Of a stretch of 64,000 nt of DNA, positions 16,748-26,078 are shown piece after piece. The stretch covers positions 248,001 through 312,000 of the forward strand of contig NZ_PJCH01000015.1 in NCBI RefSeq assembly GCF_002943565.1, read 5' to 3'. The position numbers were made by a program, and so were the translations under genes. Below the pieces are notes generated by a model. That model was not told the origin of the DNA and did not search any database. It saw only the letters and a program-made list of their open reading frames with translations. The DNA comes from Hyphococcus luteus. Its GTDB lineage: Bacteria; Pseudomonadota; Alphaproteobacteria; Caulobacterales; Parvularculaceae. The first letter of the stretch is position 1. Every line of letters begins with the position of its first letter.

Positions 16748-18579
16748 AAGGCCGGAAGCGGTTCAAGCGCGGGGTCAACTTCGCCGTCGCTCGTCTGACG
16801 GCGCCAGAGCGAGGCGTAAAGCCCGTCTTTCACGATCAGCTCCTGGTGAGTTCCGCGCTCGACAATCTCGCCATTGTCGAAAACAAGGATCATATCGGCG
16901 CCAGCAATGGTCGACAGGCGATGCGCGACGGCGATGGTGGTGCGCCCCCGCGCGGCTTCCTTCAGCGCCGTCTGCACTTCCCGCTCCGTGGTTGAATCGA
17001 GCGACGACGTCGCCTCGTCGAGAATCAGAATCTTCGGATCGAGCAGAATCGCCCTGGCGACGCCGACGCGCTGTTTCTCCCCGCCGGAAAGTTTCAGTCC
17101 GCGTTCGCCGACCTTGGTGTCGAGCCCCGCCGGCAGGCTTTCGATAAACGGCGTCAATTGCGCGCGCCTGGCCGCCGCCATGATTTCTTCGTCGCCGGCC
17201 TCAGGGCGGGCATAGGCGAGATTGAACCGCAGCGTGTCGTTGAACAGCGTCACCTCCTGCGGGACGAGGCCGAGGGCGGCGCGCAGCGATTGCTGCGTCA
17301 GGTCCCGGACATCCTGCCCGTCGACCAAGACGCGGCCCGCGGGCGGATCGTAGAACCGGAAGAGCAGCTTCAACACGGTCGACTTGCCGGCGCCGGAAGG
17401 GCCGACAACGCCCACAAAGGCGCCGCCCGGAACCTTGAAAGACACATCGCGCAGGCCGCTCGCCCGGCCTTCATGGGCGAAGGAGACATGCTCGAAGGCA
17501 AGCGCGCCGTCGCGCGGCTTGTAGTCGATTGCGCCCGGCGCATCGGCGACAGCAGGCTTCTTATCCATCAGGCCGAACAGTTTCTCGATGTCCACCGTGC
17601 CCTGTTTGATTTCGCGCCAGGCCCAGCCGAGAATATTGAGCGGCCGGTAAATATTGAAGAGCATCAGCATGATCGCCGTCACGTCGCCCACCTGCAGATT
17701 GCCGTTCACGACGCCGAAGCCGGCCATGACGACGACTGCGAGCACGCCGCAATTCATGATCAGCTCCTGGCCGCCATTGAGGAAAGCCAGCGACGTCATG
17801 ATCTTCACATAATGACGGTTATAGTCCTGCATGGCGCCGTCATAGCGGTCGGACTCGCGGTCCTCGGCGGCGAAGGATTTCACCGTCTCGAAATTGGCGA
17901 GCGTGTCGAGGGCGATGCCGCGCAGGCGCGTATCCGCCTCATTAAAAACCCGGCGTTGCTTGTTGCGCCATTCGGTGACGATGATCGTGAAGACCGCATA
18001 GACCGCGACGGTGATGATCACCGCAATGGAAAATTGAACGCCGTAAAGCTTGGCCATCACCGCCGCGGCGAAGGCGAGCTCCACGAGGGTCGGCCCGATA
18101 TTGAAGGCGAGGAAACGCAGCAGATATTCCATGGCGCTGGCGCCGCGCTCGATCACACGGTTGAGCGCGCCGGACCGGCGCGTCAGATGGAACTGCAGGT
18201 CAAGATGCTGAGCGTGGCGGAAAGCGTCGACCGAGACAAGCCGCTGCGCGTCCTGCGTCACCACTGAAAAAAAACCGTCGCGCAACGCCGGCAGCGCGCT
18301 CGACGCGAAACGCGCCGCGGCGAACAGGATGAAGAACAAGACAAAGGCGCCGCCCGCCGCCGCGGCCTCCCCGGCGGAAAGCGTGTTCAGCCCCTCGCCC
18401 ATAAAGACCGGCGCAAGAACCGAAAGCCCCTTGGCGGCGACGGTCAGCAGGAAGGCGAGAGCGATTCGCATGCGCCAGCGGGAGAGCTCGGGTCTTAAGA
18501 GAATCCCGAACATACGCGCGATCGAACGCCCGAAAGGCGCCGGCGCGCCTGCAAATTCTTCTTCAGCTTGTGCGGTCAC
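16744..18579 (-). CDS. Atm1/HMT1-type ABC half-transporter
   Basis: 611-residue fused permease/ATPase. The N-terminal half has six membrane segments with [20 protein letters not shown] and [20 protein letters not shown], characteristic of the Atm1 group that exports glutathione-linked metal or sulfur compounds. The C-terminal ATPase has Walker [11 protein letters not shown] (about 403), [15 protein letters not shown], signature [16 protein letters not shown] and Walker [13 protein letters not shown], and the H-loop VAHRLST. Substrate is inferred from the family. It overlaps the stop of the histidine kinase gene by four bases. Confidence 0.88.
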   Translation of the reverse strand: MTAQAEEEFAGAPAPFGRSIARMFGILLRPELSRWRMRIALAFLLTVAAKGLSVLAPVFMGEGLNTLSAGEAAAAGGAFVLFFILFAAARFASSALPALRDGFFSVVTQDAQRLVSVDAFRHAQHLDLQFHLTRRSGALNRVIERGASAMEYLLRFLAFNIGPTLVELAFAAAVMAKLYGVQFSIAVIITVAVYAVFTIIVTEWRNKQRRVFNEADTRLRGIALDTLANFETVKSFAAEDRESDRYDGAMQDYNRHYVKIMTSLAFLNGGQELIMNCGVLAVVVMAGFGVVNGNLQVGDVTAIMLMLFNIYRPLNILGWAWREIKQGTVDIEKLFGLMDKKPAVADAPGAIDYKPRDGALAFEHVSFAHEGRASGLRDVSFKVPGGAFVGVVGPSGAGKSTVLKLLFRFYDPPAGRVLVDGQDVRDLTQQSLRAALGLVPQEVTLFNDTLRFNLAYARPEAGDEEIMAAARRAQLTPFIESLPAGLDTKVGERGLKLSGGEKQRVGVARAILLDPKILILDEATSSLDSTTEREVQTALKEAARGRTTIAVAHRLSTIAGADMILVFDNGEIVERGTHQELIVKDGLYASLWRRQTSDGEVDPALEPLPAF

Positions 18580-18756
18580 GGCGGGAAAATGGGGCCGGAG
18601 CGCGCGAAAAACCAGCCCCGACCTGAATTTTCAGCCTGAGATCACGAAAAAGAAATTCATTACAATGCCCTGCATCGATAGCGCCGGGCGGGGAAATCAT
18701 TATATTTAGGGCATGCTGAATCGGGGGAGAGACAGTGCAAAGTTTTAGATAGCTGA

Positions 18757-19161
18757 ATGGCGAAAAATAATAACCGGATTGCAGAACGCCTGGCGGCGAT
18801 CAAGAACGCCGCCCCCAAAGTGACCGAAGCGCGCATCCCGCAATTGAAAAAGCGCTGGGCGCCGGAACGGGACGAGCGCGGCGCCGTTTTCAAGCCCGGC
18901 AAGATTTTCCTGACCAAAACGGATCAGCTGCGCTGCGTCATCCGCAATGTCAGCGACGGCGGCGCTTATGTGCATCTCGAAGGCGCTTACCCGCTGCCGC
19001 CGGTGGTGGTGCTGCATTTCGACCAGACCGGCGTCGTCAAGAAGGCGCGGGTCGCCTGGCAGAAGGAGACCGAAGCCGGCCTCGCCTATGTTCAGGACTT
19101 GACGCCGGGCCGCGAGGGGCCCGACCCCCATGCGGGCGGATCTAAAGCGCCCCCTGAATGA
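18757..19161 (+). CDS. PilZ-domain protein
   Basis: 134 residues. A basic N-terminal helix (RIAERLAAIKNAAPKVTEAR) precedes a PilZ-like core: CVIRNVSDGGAYVHLEGAYPLPPVVVLHFDQ and VKKARVAWQKETEAGLAYV. The conserved D/NxSxxG motif is present as NVSDGG; the upstream RxxxR c-di-GMP motif is unclear (KTDQLRC), so binding of c-di-GMP is uncertain. The last 20 bases overlap the 3' end of the convergent mmsB. Confidence 0.72.
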   Translation: MAKNNNRIAERLAAIKNAAPKVTEARIPQLKKRWAPERDERGAVFKPGKIFLTKTDQLRCVIRNVSDGGAYVHLEGAYPLPPVVVLHFDQTGVVKKARVAWQKETEAGLAYVQDLTPGREGPDPHAGGSKAPPE

Positions 19162-20038
19162 GCTTCATCACGCCGGAGAAATCGACGCCGTCTTTCTCGG
19201 CCGCCTCCATCAGCGCGTAAATCGCTTCCGACTGGGCGCCGAGCGGCGTTGCGGCTTTCGCCTTGTGGGCGGCTTCATTAGCGAGCCGCAAATCTTTCAG
19301 CATCATCCCCGCCGCAAAGCCGGGCTTGTAGTCGTTGTTCGACGGCGCATTCGGCACCGGGCCCGGCGCGGGACAATAGCTCGTCATGGACCAGCACTGG
19401 CCCGAGGCGGCCGAAGAGATGTCGAAGAACGTCTGCGCGTCGAGCCCCAGTTTTTCAGCAAGGTTGAACGCCTCGCAGGTGCCGATCATGGAAATGCCCA
19501 AAAGCATGTTGTTGCAGATCTTGGCCACCTGGCCGTTGCCCGCGGCGCCGGCGTGGAAAATATTCTTGCCCATTTTTTCGAGCACCGGCTTGGCGCGCTC
19601 GAACGCGTTCGCTTCGCCTCCGACCATAAAGGTGAGCGTGCCGCCCGTCGCCGCCGCAACGCCGCCGGAGACCGGCGCGTCGGCCATGGCGAAGCCTTTT
19701 TCCGTCGCCGCCGCAATCACGGCGCGCGCAGAATCGACATCGATGGTCGAGGAGTCGATGAAAAGCGCGCCCGGCTTGGCGTTGGCGATGACGCCATAGC
19801 TTTCCATATAGACCGAACGCACATGGGCGCCCGCCGGCAGCATGGAGACCACCACATCCGCGTCCTTCACGGTCGCCGCAACGGTTTCCCCGCGCGTGCA
19901 GCCAGCTTCCACCGCGCGATCGACGGCGCCGATGGAAAGGTCCGTCGCGGTGACGTCGAGCCCCGCCCTGGCGAGGTTGGCCGCCATGGGCCCGCCCATA
20001 TTGCCGAGCCCGATAAATCCGATTTTCGTCATTGTCAT
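19142..20038 (-). CDS. mmsB: 3-hydroxyisobutyrate dehydrogenase
   Basis: 298 residues from ATG 20038. It oxidises 3-hydroxyisobutyrate to methylmalonate semialdehyde with NAD+ in valine catabolism. Visible are the Rossmann motif KIGFIGLGNMGGPMAANLA, the substrate-binding DAPVSGGVAAATGGTLTFMVGG, and GNGQVAKICNNMLLG holding the catalytic Lys. An ORF start at 20074 exists but would overlap the upstream SDR gene. Same strand as HIBYL-CoA hydrolase, acyl-CoA dehydrogenase and mmsA further upstream, with which it forms the valine route. Confidence 0.92.
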   Translation of the reverse strand: MTMTKIGFIGLGNMGGPMAANLARAGLDVTATDLSIGAVDRAVEAGCTRGETVAATVKDADVVVSMLPAGAHVRSVYMESYGVIANAKPGALFIDSSTIDVDSARAVIAAATEKGFAMADAPVSGGVAAATGGTLTFMVGGEANAFERAKPVLEKMGKNIFHAGAAGNGQVAKICNNMLLGISMIGTCEAFNLAEKLGLDAQTFFDISSAASGQCWSMTSYCPAPGPVPNAPSNNDYKPGFAAGMMLKDLRLANEAAHKAKAATPLGAQSEAIYALMEAAEKDGVDFSGVMKLIQGAL

Positions 20039-20057
20039 TTCCTCCCGGCCGAATTGG

Positions 20058-20729
20058 TCACCAGCCGATTTCATTGCCTTGATAATCAGTCAGACGCAGC
20101 GGCGCGCCGGGTTTCATTTTCTCGATCCGCTCGCGCAGGCCGGCGACGCTGTCTTCGACCGCGACCGCCGCTTCCGGACCGCCCATGTCGGTTTTGACCC
20201 AGCCCGGGTGAAACGGCGCGATGGCGACGCCTGTATCGGCGAAGACCGGCGCATAGGCCTTGAGCGCCATATTGAGCCCCGCTTTCGACGTCGAATAGGC
20301 CTGCGCGAAACCGCCGGCATTGGCGATCGACCCGAGAATGGATGAAATCGCCGCGAATTTGCCCTTGGCTTTTTTGAGATGCGGGGCAAAGGCTTCGAGC
20401 GTCGCGACCGGCCCCAGCGTATTGACCGCGAGCAGGTGAAGGAACGCATCATAATCGAGCGCGCCGAACTCGCCCACATCCTTGCCGCCGGCGCCCGCAT
20501 TGGCGACGACGATGTCGAGCGGCTCGTCGATCTCTTTACCCAGCGCCTTGACGGCGCCGAAATCAGAGACGTCGAGCTTATGGGTGACGACATCGCCTTC
20601 AACAGCATTCAGCGCATCCGCCTTTTCGGGAACGCGGCAGCAGGCGTGCACGCGCGCGCCCTCACCCGCATATTGTTTCACAAATTCAAGGCCAATGCCG
20701 CGATTGGCGCCGGTGATGAGAATTGCGGT
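20058..20729 (-). CDS. Short-chain dehydrogenase with TTG start
   Basis: 223 residues of the classical SDR family: AILITGANRGIGLEFV, cofactor-site LDIVVANAGAGG, catalytic Ser in AISSILGSIANAGG and YSTSKAG with the Tyr-x3-Lys pair, then PFHPGWVKTDMGG. The best start is TTG at 20729, 17 bases after the EVE gene stop and preceded by AAAGGAAAA; the longer ATG reading at 20819 would run through the end of the EVE gene and add 30 residues unlike an SDR. Substrate unknown; C-factor-like short SDRs are the nearest type. Confidence 0.85.
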   Translation of the reverse strand, partial: TAILITGANRGIGLEFVKQYAGEGARVHACCRVPEKADALNAVEGDVVTHKLDVSDFGAVKALGKEIDEPLDIVVANAGAGGKDVGEFGALDYDAFLHLLAVNTLGPVATLEAFAPHLKKAKGKFAAISSILGSIANAGGFAQAYSTSKAGLNMALKAYAPVFADTGVAIAPFHPGWVKTDMGGPEAAVAVEDSVAGLRERIEKMKPGAPLRLTDYQGNEIGW

Positions 20730-20745
20730 CAATGGTTTTCCTTTC

Positions 20746-21162
20746 TCATTTGAGGCCGCCCATTTTGCGCACGAGCTTCCATTCCTTTTCCGCAACCGGC
20801 TGAACGGAAAGCCGCGCATTTTTAACGAGCTTCATCTCGGCGAGCTTCGGCTCGGCTTTGATGTCGGCAAGCGTCACCGGTTCCGGGACCGGCTCGACGG
20901 CGGCGACATCGACCACGAGCCAGCGTTCGTCATCGGTGGTCGGGTCGGGATAGGCTTCCTTGATGACTTGCACGATTCCGACGACCTGTTTTTCGCCGCC
21001 CGTGTGATAGAAAAAGGCGAGATCGCCTTTCTTCATCTCACGGATGAAATTGCGCGCCTGGGCGTTCCTGACGCCCGTCCAGGGCTCGCCCTTTTTGCCT
21101 TTGGCGAGTTGCTCGTCCCAGCTCCAGTCGTCCGGTTCGGTTTTCAAAAGCCAGTAGGCCAT
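20746..21162 (-). CDS. EVE-domain protein
   Basis: 138 residues. MAYWLLKTEPDDWSWDEQ and GEPWTGVRNAQARNFIREMKKGDLAFFYHTGG are the hallmark segments of the EVE/THYN1 family, a PUA-like fold that in several studied cases reads modified bases in DNA or RNA. GEKQVVGIVQVIKEAYPDPT and the C-terminal LVKNARLSVQPV complete the domain. It stands between HIBYL-CoA hydrolase and the SDR gene on the same strand with short gaps; no modification or restriction gene is adjacent. Confidence 0.9.
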   Translation of the reverse strand: MAYWLLKTEPDDWSWDEQLAKGKKGEPWTGVRNAQARNFIREMKKGDLAFFYHTGGEKQVVGIVQVIKEAYPDPTTDDERWLVVDVAAVEPVPEPVTLADIKAEPKLAEMKLVKNARLSVQPVAEKEWKLVRKMGGLK

Positions 21163-21170
21163 GTCATTTC

Positions 21171-22232
21171 CTAAGGCAGCACCAGCTCTTTATCGCCGAG
21201 CGGTTCGAAATAATGGGCGATATCGGCGTCGCTCACATCGGCGAGAGAAGCGGGCTTCCATTTCGGATTGCGGTCTTTTTCGATGATCTGGGCGCGCACG
21301 CCCTCGAAGAAGTCATGGCCTTCCATGACCCGGCGGACGATGCGGAACTCCATTTTCATCACATCGTCGAAATCATGCTCGTAACCGCGCTTCATCTGTT
21401 CGAAAGCGAGCCGCACCGACGTCGGCGACATGCGCGAGAGGGTTTTCAGCGTTTCTTTCGCGAAATCGCTCTCATCGGCTTCGAGCGCGCGCATCAGCCC
21501 GTCCAGCGTCTCATGGCCCTGAAACAGCCGCGCAATGTCGCCGCGAATGTCGTTCACCGGCGCATGGCCGGGATCGCCCGCATAGATGTCGAGCACGGTT
21601 TCAATGTCTGCGTGCGCATGACCGCCAAGCTTTGTTGCGAGGAGCGCCTTTTGCAGTTCTTCGTATTTGTCGCCCGGCGCATAATGAGTGGCGACGCCCG
21701 CCGCCATGCAGTCGGCGGCTTTCGCCCGGGCCCCGGTGAGCGCGTAATAAAGCCCGAGCCCGTCATGAAGGCGCGGCATGAAATGCCCGCCGCCCACATC
21801 CGGGAAAAGCCCGATGCCGGTTTCGGGCATGGCGAACATGGTCGCGTCGCCCGCCACGCGGAAATCGCCGTGTACGGAAATCCCGACGCCGCCGCCCATG
21901 ACGATGCCGTCGACCATCGCAACGTAAGGTTTCGGGAAATGATAGACCAGCGAATTGTTGCGGTATTCCTCGCGGAAAAATTCCGAGGCGCCGGCGGGGT
22001 CGTCCTTCGCTTTGTCATGCAGCCAGCGGATGTCGCCGCCGGCGCAGAAAGCCTTTTCGCCTTCGCCTTTGACGAGCACCGCTTTCACCGGCGAACGCCC
22101 GCCGGCCCATTTCGTCAACTGCTCCCGCATGGCTTTCACCATGTCGAGGGTCAGCGCGTTCAGCGCCTTTTCACGATTGAGCGTGACGACGCCCCAGTCG
22201 CCGATTTCCTCAAACAGAATGTCCGTCGTCAT
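21171..22232 (-). CDS. 3-hydroxyisobutyryl-CoA hydrolase / enoyl-CoA hydratase-isomerase family
   Basis: 353 residues from ATG 22232 (MTTDILFEEIGDWGVVTLNR). Crotonase fold with AFCAGGDIRWLHD (oxyanion hole), KPYVAMVDGIVMGGGVGISVHGDFRVA and PETGIGLFPDVGGG, the last carrying the Glu and Asp typical of HIBYL-CoA hydrolases rather than simple hydratases. Length of about 350 also fits that group. It cleaves 3-hydroxyisobutyryl-CoA ahead of MmsB. The upstream 92-residue membrane-protein gene overlaps its start by 23 bases. Confidence 0.9.
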   Translation of the reverse strand: MTTDILFEEIGDWGVVTLNREKALNALTLDMVKAMREQLTKWAGGRSPVKAVLVKGEGEKAFCAGGDIRWLHDKAKDDPAGASEFFREEYRNNSLVYHFPKPYVAMVDGIVMGGGVGISVHGDFRVAGDATMFAMPETGIGLFPDVGGGHFMPRLHDGLGLYYALTGARAKAADCMAAGVATHYAPGDKYEELQKALLATKLGGHAHADIETVLDIYAGDPGHAPVNDIRGDIARLFQGHETLDGLMRALEADESDFAKETLKTLSRMSPTSVRLAFEQMKRGYEHDFDDVMKMEFRIVRRVMEGHDFFEGVRAQIIEKDRNPKWKPASLADVSDADIAHYFEPLGDKELVLP

Positions 22233-22488
22233 GTTTCTTTCCGCCGCTAACAATCAAAATTACAACGCCGATGGCGATGAGAAGAAGCCCTGCATAAAGA
22301 ACGCTTGTGGGCTCGGGAAGCTCTCCCGACAAAATCAGGTCCATCGCCTTGTTGAAGGCGGAGACCTCCTCGCCGCGCTCCGCCGTTTCCGCAATGTCGC
22401 GCCCGATGGCTGTATAGGCGTCGAGATAAGCGTAGGCGATTGCCGCGAGCCCAGCGAGAAACAGTCCTATGGAAGCGAGTATTCTCAA
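22210..22488 (-). CDS. Small two-segment membrane protein
   Basis: 92 residues: MRILASIGLFLAGLAAIAYAYL forms a first membrane segment, a charged middle part follows (AETAERGEEVSAFNKAMDLI), and LYAGLLLIAIGVVILIVSGG is a second segment before a short basic tail. It sits 12 bases after the acyl-CoA dehydrogenase stop and overlaps the HIBYL-CoA hydrolase start, so it belongs to the same transcription unit. No family is recognised. Confidence 0.7.
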   Translation of the reverse strand: MRILASIGLFLAGLAAIAYAYLDAYTAIGRDIAETAERGEEVSAFNKAMDLILSGELPEPTSVLYAGLLLIAIGVVILIVSGGKKHDDGHSV

Positions 22489-22500
22489 TGCGTCCTGTCT

Positions 22501-23652
22501 TTACGCCTGATAGTCTTTCAACAAATCTCTTGCGACGATGACGCGCATGATCTCGTTGGCGCCTTCGAGGATCTGGTGGACGCGGACGTCGCGCAGCATG
22601 CGTTCGAGCGGGTAGTCTTTGAGATAACCGTAGCCGCCGTGGATCTGCAGCGCCTCGTTGACCACGTTGAAACCCACATCGGTGACGAAGCGTTTCGCCA
22701 TGGCGCAATGGCGCGTCGCATCCGGCGTTTTATGATCGAGTTTCCACGCCGCCTGATAGAGCATCACGCGCGCCGCCTCGAGCTCCGTCGCCATGTCGGC
22801 GAGCTTGAACTGCAGCGCCTGCTGTTCGTTCAACCGTTTGCCGAAGGCCTTGCGCTCATTGGAATAATCGAGAGCGGCTTTCAGCGCCGCATTCGCCGTG
22901 CCCAAGGAGCAGGCGGCGATGTTCAAACGCCCGCCGTCGAGGCCCATCATAGCGAACTTAAAGCCCTCGCCTTCCTCACCGACGCGATTGGCGACCGGCA
23001 CGCGGCAATCCTCGAAATTGACGATCGCCGTCGGCTGCGCGTTCCAGCCCATCTTCTTTTCATTGGCGCCGAAGGAAAGGCCGGGCGCATCCTTTTCGAC
23101 AAGTACGGTCGATATGCCCTTGGGCCCGTCGCCGCCTGTGCGCACCATGACGACGTATAGGTCGGAGACGCCGGCGCCGGAGATGAACGCTTTCGAGCCG
23201 TTCAGCACATAATGATCGCCGTCTTTGACGGCCTTGGTCTTCAGCGCCGCGGCGTCGGAGCCCGACCCCGGCTCGGTAAGGCAATAGCTCGCCACCATCT
23301 CCATCGACGTCAGCTTCGGGCAATATTTCTGGCGCAGCTCCTCCGACGCAAAACGGTCGATCATCCAGGAACACATATTGTGAATGGAAATATAAGCCGC
23401 CGTCGCCGTGCAGCCGGCCGACAACGCCTCGAAGATCAGCGCCGCATCGAGACGCCCCAGCCCCGAGCCGCCCACATCCTCGCGCGTGTAAATCCCGGCG
23501 AGGCCAAGCGCCGCCGTTTTCCTGATGACGTCCACGGGAAACTGCTTTTGCTCGTCCCATTCCGCGGCGTGCGGCGCAAGCTCGTCTTCGGCAAAACGCC
23601 GCGCCATCTCCTGAATGGCTTCCTGTTCCTCGGAAAGGGCGAAATCCATCAA
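22501..23652 (-). CDS. Acyl-CoA dehydrogenase, probably isobutyryl-CoA dehydrogenase
   Basis: 383-residue FAD enzyme. Features are [40 protein letters not shown] (flavin and substrate loop), [22 protein letters not shown], and the C-terminal [17 protein letters not shown] with the catalytic Glu. The sequence type ([31 protein letters not shown]) is that of the ACAD8 group acting on isobutyryl-CoA. The neighbouring hydrolase, MmsB and MmsA support a valine role. The methacrylyl-CoA hydratase needed between it and the hydrolase is not seen as a separate gene here. Confidence 0.88.
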   Translation of the reverse strand: MMDFALSEEQEAIQEMARRFAEDELAPHAAEWDEQKQFPVDVIRKTAALGLAGIYTREDVGGSGLGRLDAALIFEALSAGCTATAAYISIHNMCSWMIDRFASEELRQKYCPKLTSMEMVASYCLTEPGSGSDAAALKTKAVKDGDHYVLNGSKAFISGAGVSDLYVVMVRTGGDGPKGISTVLVEKDAPGLSFGANEKKMGWNAQPTAIVNFEDCRVPVANRVGEEGEGFKFAMMGLDGGRLNIAACSLGTANAALKAALDYSNERKAFGKRLNEQQALQFKLADMATELEAARVMLYQAAWKLDHKTPDATRHCAMAKRFVTDVGFNVVNEALQIHGGYGYLKDYPLERMLRDVRVHQILEGANEIMRVIVARDLLKDYQA

Positions 23653-23774
23653 TCAAATTCCTCAAGCCAGGCCTTACGCCGCCAGCATTTCTCCTCGCAG
23701 ATTTAGCGAGATCGTGCAAGCTGACGCAGCAATACGCTCAGCCGGGGCATGCGTGAAACGGGCGTCAAACGCCC

Positions 23775-23807
23775 AAAAGAAAACGGCGCCGCTGACCAGC
23801 GGCGCCG
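23775..23807 (-). terminator. Intrinsic terminator of the VPLPA-CTERM gene
   Basis: Read on the minus strand, CGGCGCCGCTGGTCAGCGGC continues to complete a 10-base GC stem with a four-base loop (23784-23807), followed by TTTTCTTTT (23775-23783). It starts 24 bases past the stop of the leftward sorting-signal protein and ends its transcript before the acyl-CoA dehydrogenase gene. Confidence 0.85.
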
Positions 23808-23831
23808 AAGTCTTAGCAGATTGAAGATCGC

Positions 23832-24452
23832 CTAAGCGCGACGACGCCGGCGGCTTACAGCGCCAAGCCCCGCAATGCCGGCGCCCATGAGAAGGAAGCC
23901 CGCCGGCAGCGGCACTTCCGAGACAGCCGTCGATTCGACATTCACGGTCAGCCGATACTCAACCGCCCCATTCAGGAGCGCCAGCACTTCGGAACCGAGA
24001 AACAACGAATAGAGCTGGCCGCCCGGCAAGGTGAAGCCCGAGGGAGAAGAGTATGTGCCGGCGCCGCCAATCGGCACTGTCAGCAAAAGCGGCGTGTCGT
24101 CGAACTCTTCAACCAGAAATTTGGTGTTCTGACTGATCGAAACCGGATTGAACGCATCGGAATTGGTGGCGAACTCGATAATGAAACCGGTGATAATTTC
24201 GTCATCGTCCAGACTGACGATGACGACGTCGGCGCCGTCGCCCGGCGTCACGATGCTGCCGTCGAACGTATTGGCGCCCGCTTCGACATCGAAGGCGTCA
24301 TTGTCTGGATCGGCGTCGAGAAAGAGATTTTGATAATCGCCGCCAATAAAGGCGTCGGTTTCATTGACGGAAACCGGCGCGGCAAAAGCAGACGCAGAGA
24401 AAAACAACGCCGCTGCAAAGGCAGCGGCGGCAGATACATTATTCAGTTTCAT
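23832..24452 (-). CDS. VPLPA-CTERM sorting-domain surface protein
   Basis: 206 residues. A signal peptide (MKLNNVSAAAAFAAALFFSA, cleavage near AFA-AP) opens the protein. The C-terminus has the tripartite sorting signal: VPLPA, a membrane helix (GFLLMGAGIAGLGAVS) and an Arg cluster, the alphaproteobacterial variant of PEP-CTERM recognised by exosortase. The middle is Asp-rich, beta-structured and without an identified domain. Processing by an exosortase and export to the surface or matrix is inferred from the signal; no exosortase gene is in the window. Confidence 0.88.
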   Translation of the reverse strand: MKLNNVSAAAAFAAALFFSASAFAAPVSVNETDAFIGGDYQNLFLDADPDNDAFDVEAGANTFDGSIVTPGDGADVVIVSLDDDEIITGFIIEFATNSDAFNPVSISQNTKFLVEEFDDTPLLLTVPIGGAGTYSSPSGFTLPGGQLYSLFLGSEVLALLNGAVEYRLTVNVESTAVSEVPLPAGFLLMGAGIAGLGAVSRRRRRA

Positions 24453-24522
24453 GTGGACTCGCCCCAAGTAATTTTACGGACGCACCATAGCCGTTTCTTA
24501 ACCAAAGAGATAGCTGAGATTC

Positions 24523-25197
24523 TTATTTATTTTCCGGCTCGTCCGGCTTCTCTTCGAGCGGCGTTCCTTCAAAACCCGGCATGTCCGGCATCGGATGATC
24601 GAACTCTTTGGTGAGCGGCGTCATCGGGCCTTCATGGCGGCGCACATGATTGAGCCAGCGAAAGACGATATAGGCGACGAGCAGCACAACCGCGCCTATA
24701 GGCAGCCAGAACAGCGCATGCTCGCCCGCCACGGCGCCCACCCAATGGAACAGGCCAAAAACGATGCCCACATAAAGCGAGGCGGTGAACATCAGGGTAA
24801 GCACATATTTCGGATAATAGGCCCTGAAGAACCCGGCGGCGATATAGGTGGGGATGCGCGTGCCAGGCACAAACCGCGCCGTCAGCATGGTCTGCAGAAA
24901 TTCCTTGCGGATAAGATCGCCGGCGACGGAGACGCCCGGCTTCTCGGCGAATTTATGCGCCCAGTCATAGCGCCGGGCGAGCCGGCCCATCCAGTATTTC
25001 CAAGCGTCGGAGGCGACAAGGCCTGCGAGGATCACGGGGAGAATAATCTCCGTATGGGCGGCGCCGGCGAGAGAGGCGGTCGCCGCGCCGATGACGGCGA
25101 CATCTTCCTGAATGAAGGGGGTGAAGAAAATCGCGGCGTAAAGCGCCCACCCCGTGAGCATCGCCATGTCGGCTGTTTCAAGTCCGAACAACCCCAC
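24523..25197 (-). CDS. DedA-family membrane protein
   Basis: 224 residues with the DedA/VTT layout: a re-entrant region with the acidic residues in FIQEDVAVIGAATASLAG, SDAWKYWMGRLARRY, then ARFVPGTRIPTYIAAGFF and late membrane segments (about 128-150 and 160-185). DedA proteins are now linked to lipid scrambling across the inner membrane. The tail is acidic and Pro-rich (FEGTPLEEKPDEPENK). It lies downstream of the ferritin-like gene on the same strand, 37 bases away. Confidence 0.85.
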   Translation of the reverse strand: MGLFGLETADMAMLTGWALYAAIFFTPFIQEDVAVIGAATASLAGAAHTEIILPVILAGLVASDAWKYWMGRLARRYDWAHKFAEKPGVSVAGDLIRKEFLQTMLTARFVPGTRIPTYIAAGFFRAYYPKYVLTLMFTASLYVGIVFGLFHWVGAVAGEHALFWLPIGAVVLLVAYIVFRWLNHVRRHEGPMTPLTKEFDHPMPDMPGFEGTPLEEKPDEPENK

Positions 25198-25234
25198 GCT
25201 CCTCTTACTCGCCGGCTTTACAGCCGCGTCATCG

Positions 25235-25549
25235 CTATTTCTCGCGGCCCATCGTCTCCGCTTCGAGCTTGGTAATCGGACCGTCCTTGAAAAGATAGTT
25301 CTTTAGCTCTTTGTCGAAATCCTCAGAATTGCGCCGCAGCCATTCGAGGACCATGGCGGCGTGCTCAATCTCCTCTTTCATATTGTGGAGGAGGATCGCC
25401 TTTAGCGACGGGTCTTCACAGTCATCGGCGCGCTGTTGATACCAGTCGACGGCCTCAAGCTCCTCCATAAGCGAGGAAATTGCCTGATGCATATGGATCG
25501 TATCTTTGCTGAGCCGCTCGCGCGGCGCGTGAAGACCTTCGCTTGACAT
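25235..25549 (-). CDS. Encapsulated-ferritin (EncFtn)-like iron protein lacking the cargo tag
   Basis: 104 residues. The two-helix EncFtn signature is intact: ISSLMEELEAVDWYQQR with Glu30, Glu32, Trp36 and Tyr37, and HNMKEEIEHAAMVLEWLRR with Glu60 and His63, equal in spacing to the ferroxidase residues of the Rhodospirillum rubrum protein, then DKELKNYLFKDGPIT. In encapsulin-associated members the chain goes on to a loading peptide of the LGIGSLK kind; here it ends at LEAETMGREK with no such tag, and no encapsulin shell gene is adjacent. An AGGAG ribosome site precedes the start. Ferroxidase activity is inferred from conserved residues. Confidence 0.85.
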   Translation of the reverse strand: MSSEGLHAPRERLSKDTIHMHQAISSLMEELEAVDWYQQRADDCEDPSLKAILLHNMKEEIEHAAMVLEWLRRNSEDFDKELKNYLFKDGPITKLEAETMGREK

Positions 25550-25676
25550 AAATGCTCCTATGGTGAGTGGCCCGCCCTGCCTGAGGCCATTTGACGCTAT
25601 GTTTAACAGTTCAAGCCATAGAGTTTCTGGCGGTCATGCGTCAGCCCGTCAAGAATTGGGCGGGCCTATGCGCTCA

Positions 25677-26078
25677 TTATGCGTCTTTCTGCGGCAGCCC
25701 GTCCGCAATCTCGTAATAGCAGCCCTTGTCGTCGACGAATATATGCTGGGTCAACTGCAGCGGCGGGGCGCCCTTGATCGCTCCCGCGCCGACGGAAATC
25801 CGGTCCTTATAGGCCTCGATCCCCTCGCCATGCCAGAACAGGGCCGAGCCGCACTCGCGGCAAAAGCCCCGCCGGGCGAGGTCCGAGGATTTGAACCAGC
25901 CAACCTTGTCCTCGCCCCCGGTAAAGGAGAGGCCCTCGCGCGGCCCGCTGAAGGCCGCCCAGTAATGCCCGCTCCAGCGCCGGCACTGGCCGCAATGACA
26001 GGCGGTGACGTCAAGCTCTTCGGTGGCGAACTCGAATTCGACCGCGCCGCAAAGGCAGCTTCCTTGAAGAACCGTCAT
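25677..26078 (-). CDS. GFA/CENP-V-domain zinc protein
   Basis: 133 residues of the glutathione-dependent formaldehyde-activating enzyme-like fold. Zinc ligands are visible: GSCLCGAVEF, CHCGQCRRWSG, and FCRECGSALFW. Other landmarks are AFSGPREGLSFTGG and the C-terminal HIFVDDKGCYYEI. Most such proteins lack an assigned substrate, and formaldehyde chemistry should not be assumed. Its start abuts the RidA gene stop (26079), so the two are likely cotranscribed. Confidence 0.88.
   Translation of the reverse strand: MTVLQGSCLCGAVEFEFATEELDVTACHCGQCRRWSGHYWAAFSGPREGLSFTGGEDKVGWFKSSDLARRGFCRECGSALFWHGEGIEAYKDRISVGAGAIKGAPPLQLTQHIFVDDKGCYYEIADGLPQKDA

Noticed and set aside
25610-25670. Inverted repeat GCCCG/CGGGC upstream of the ferritin-like gene as an iron-responsive site
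   Set aside because: Short GC stem without any recognised Fur, Irr or RirA pattern.
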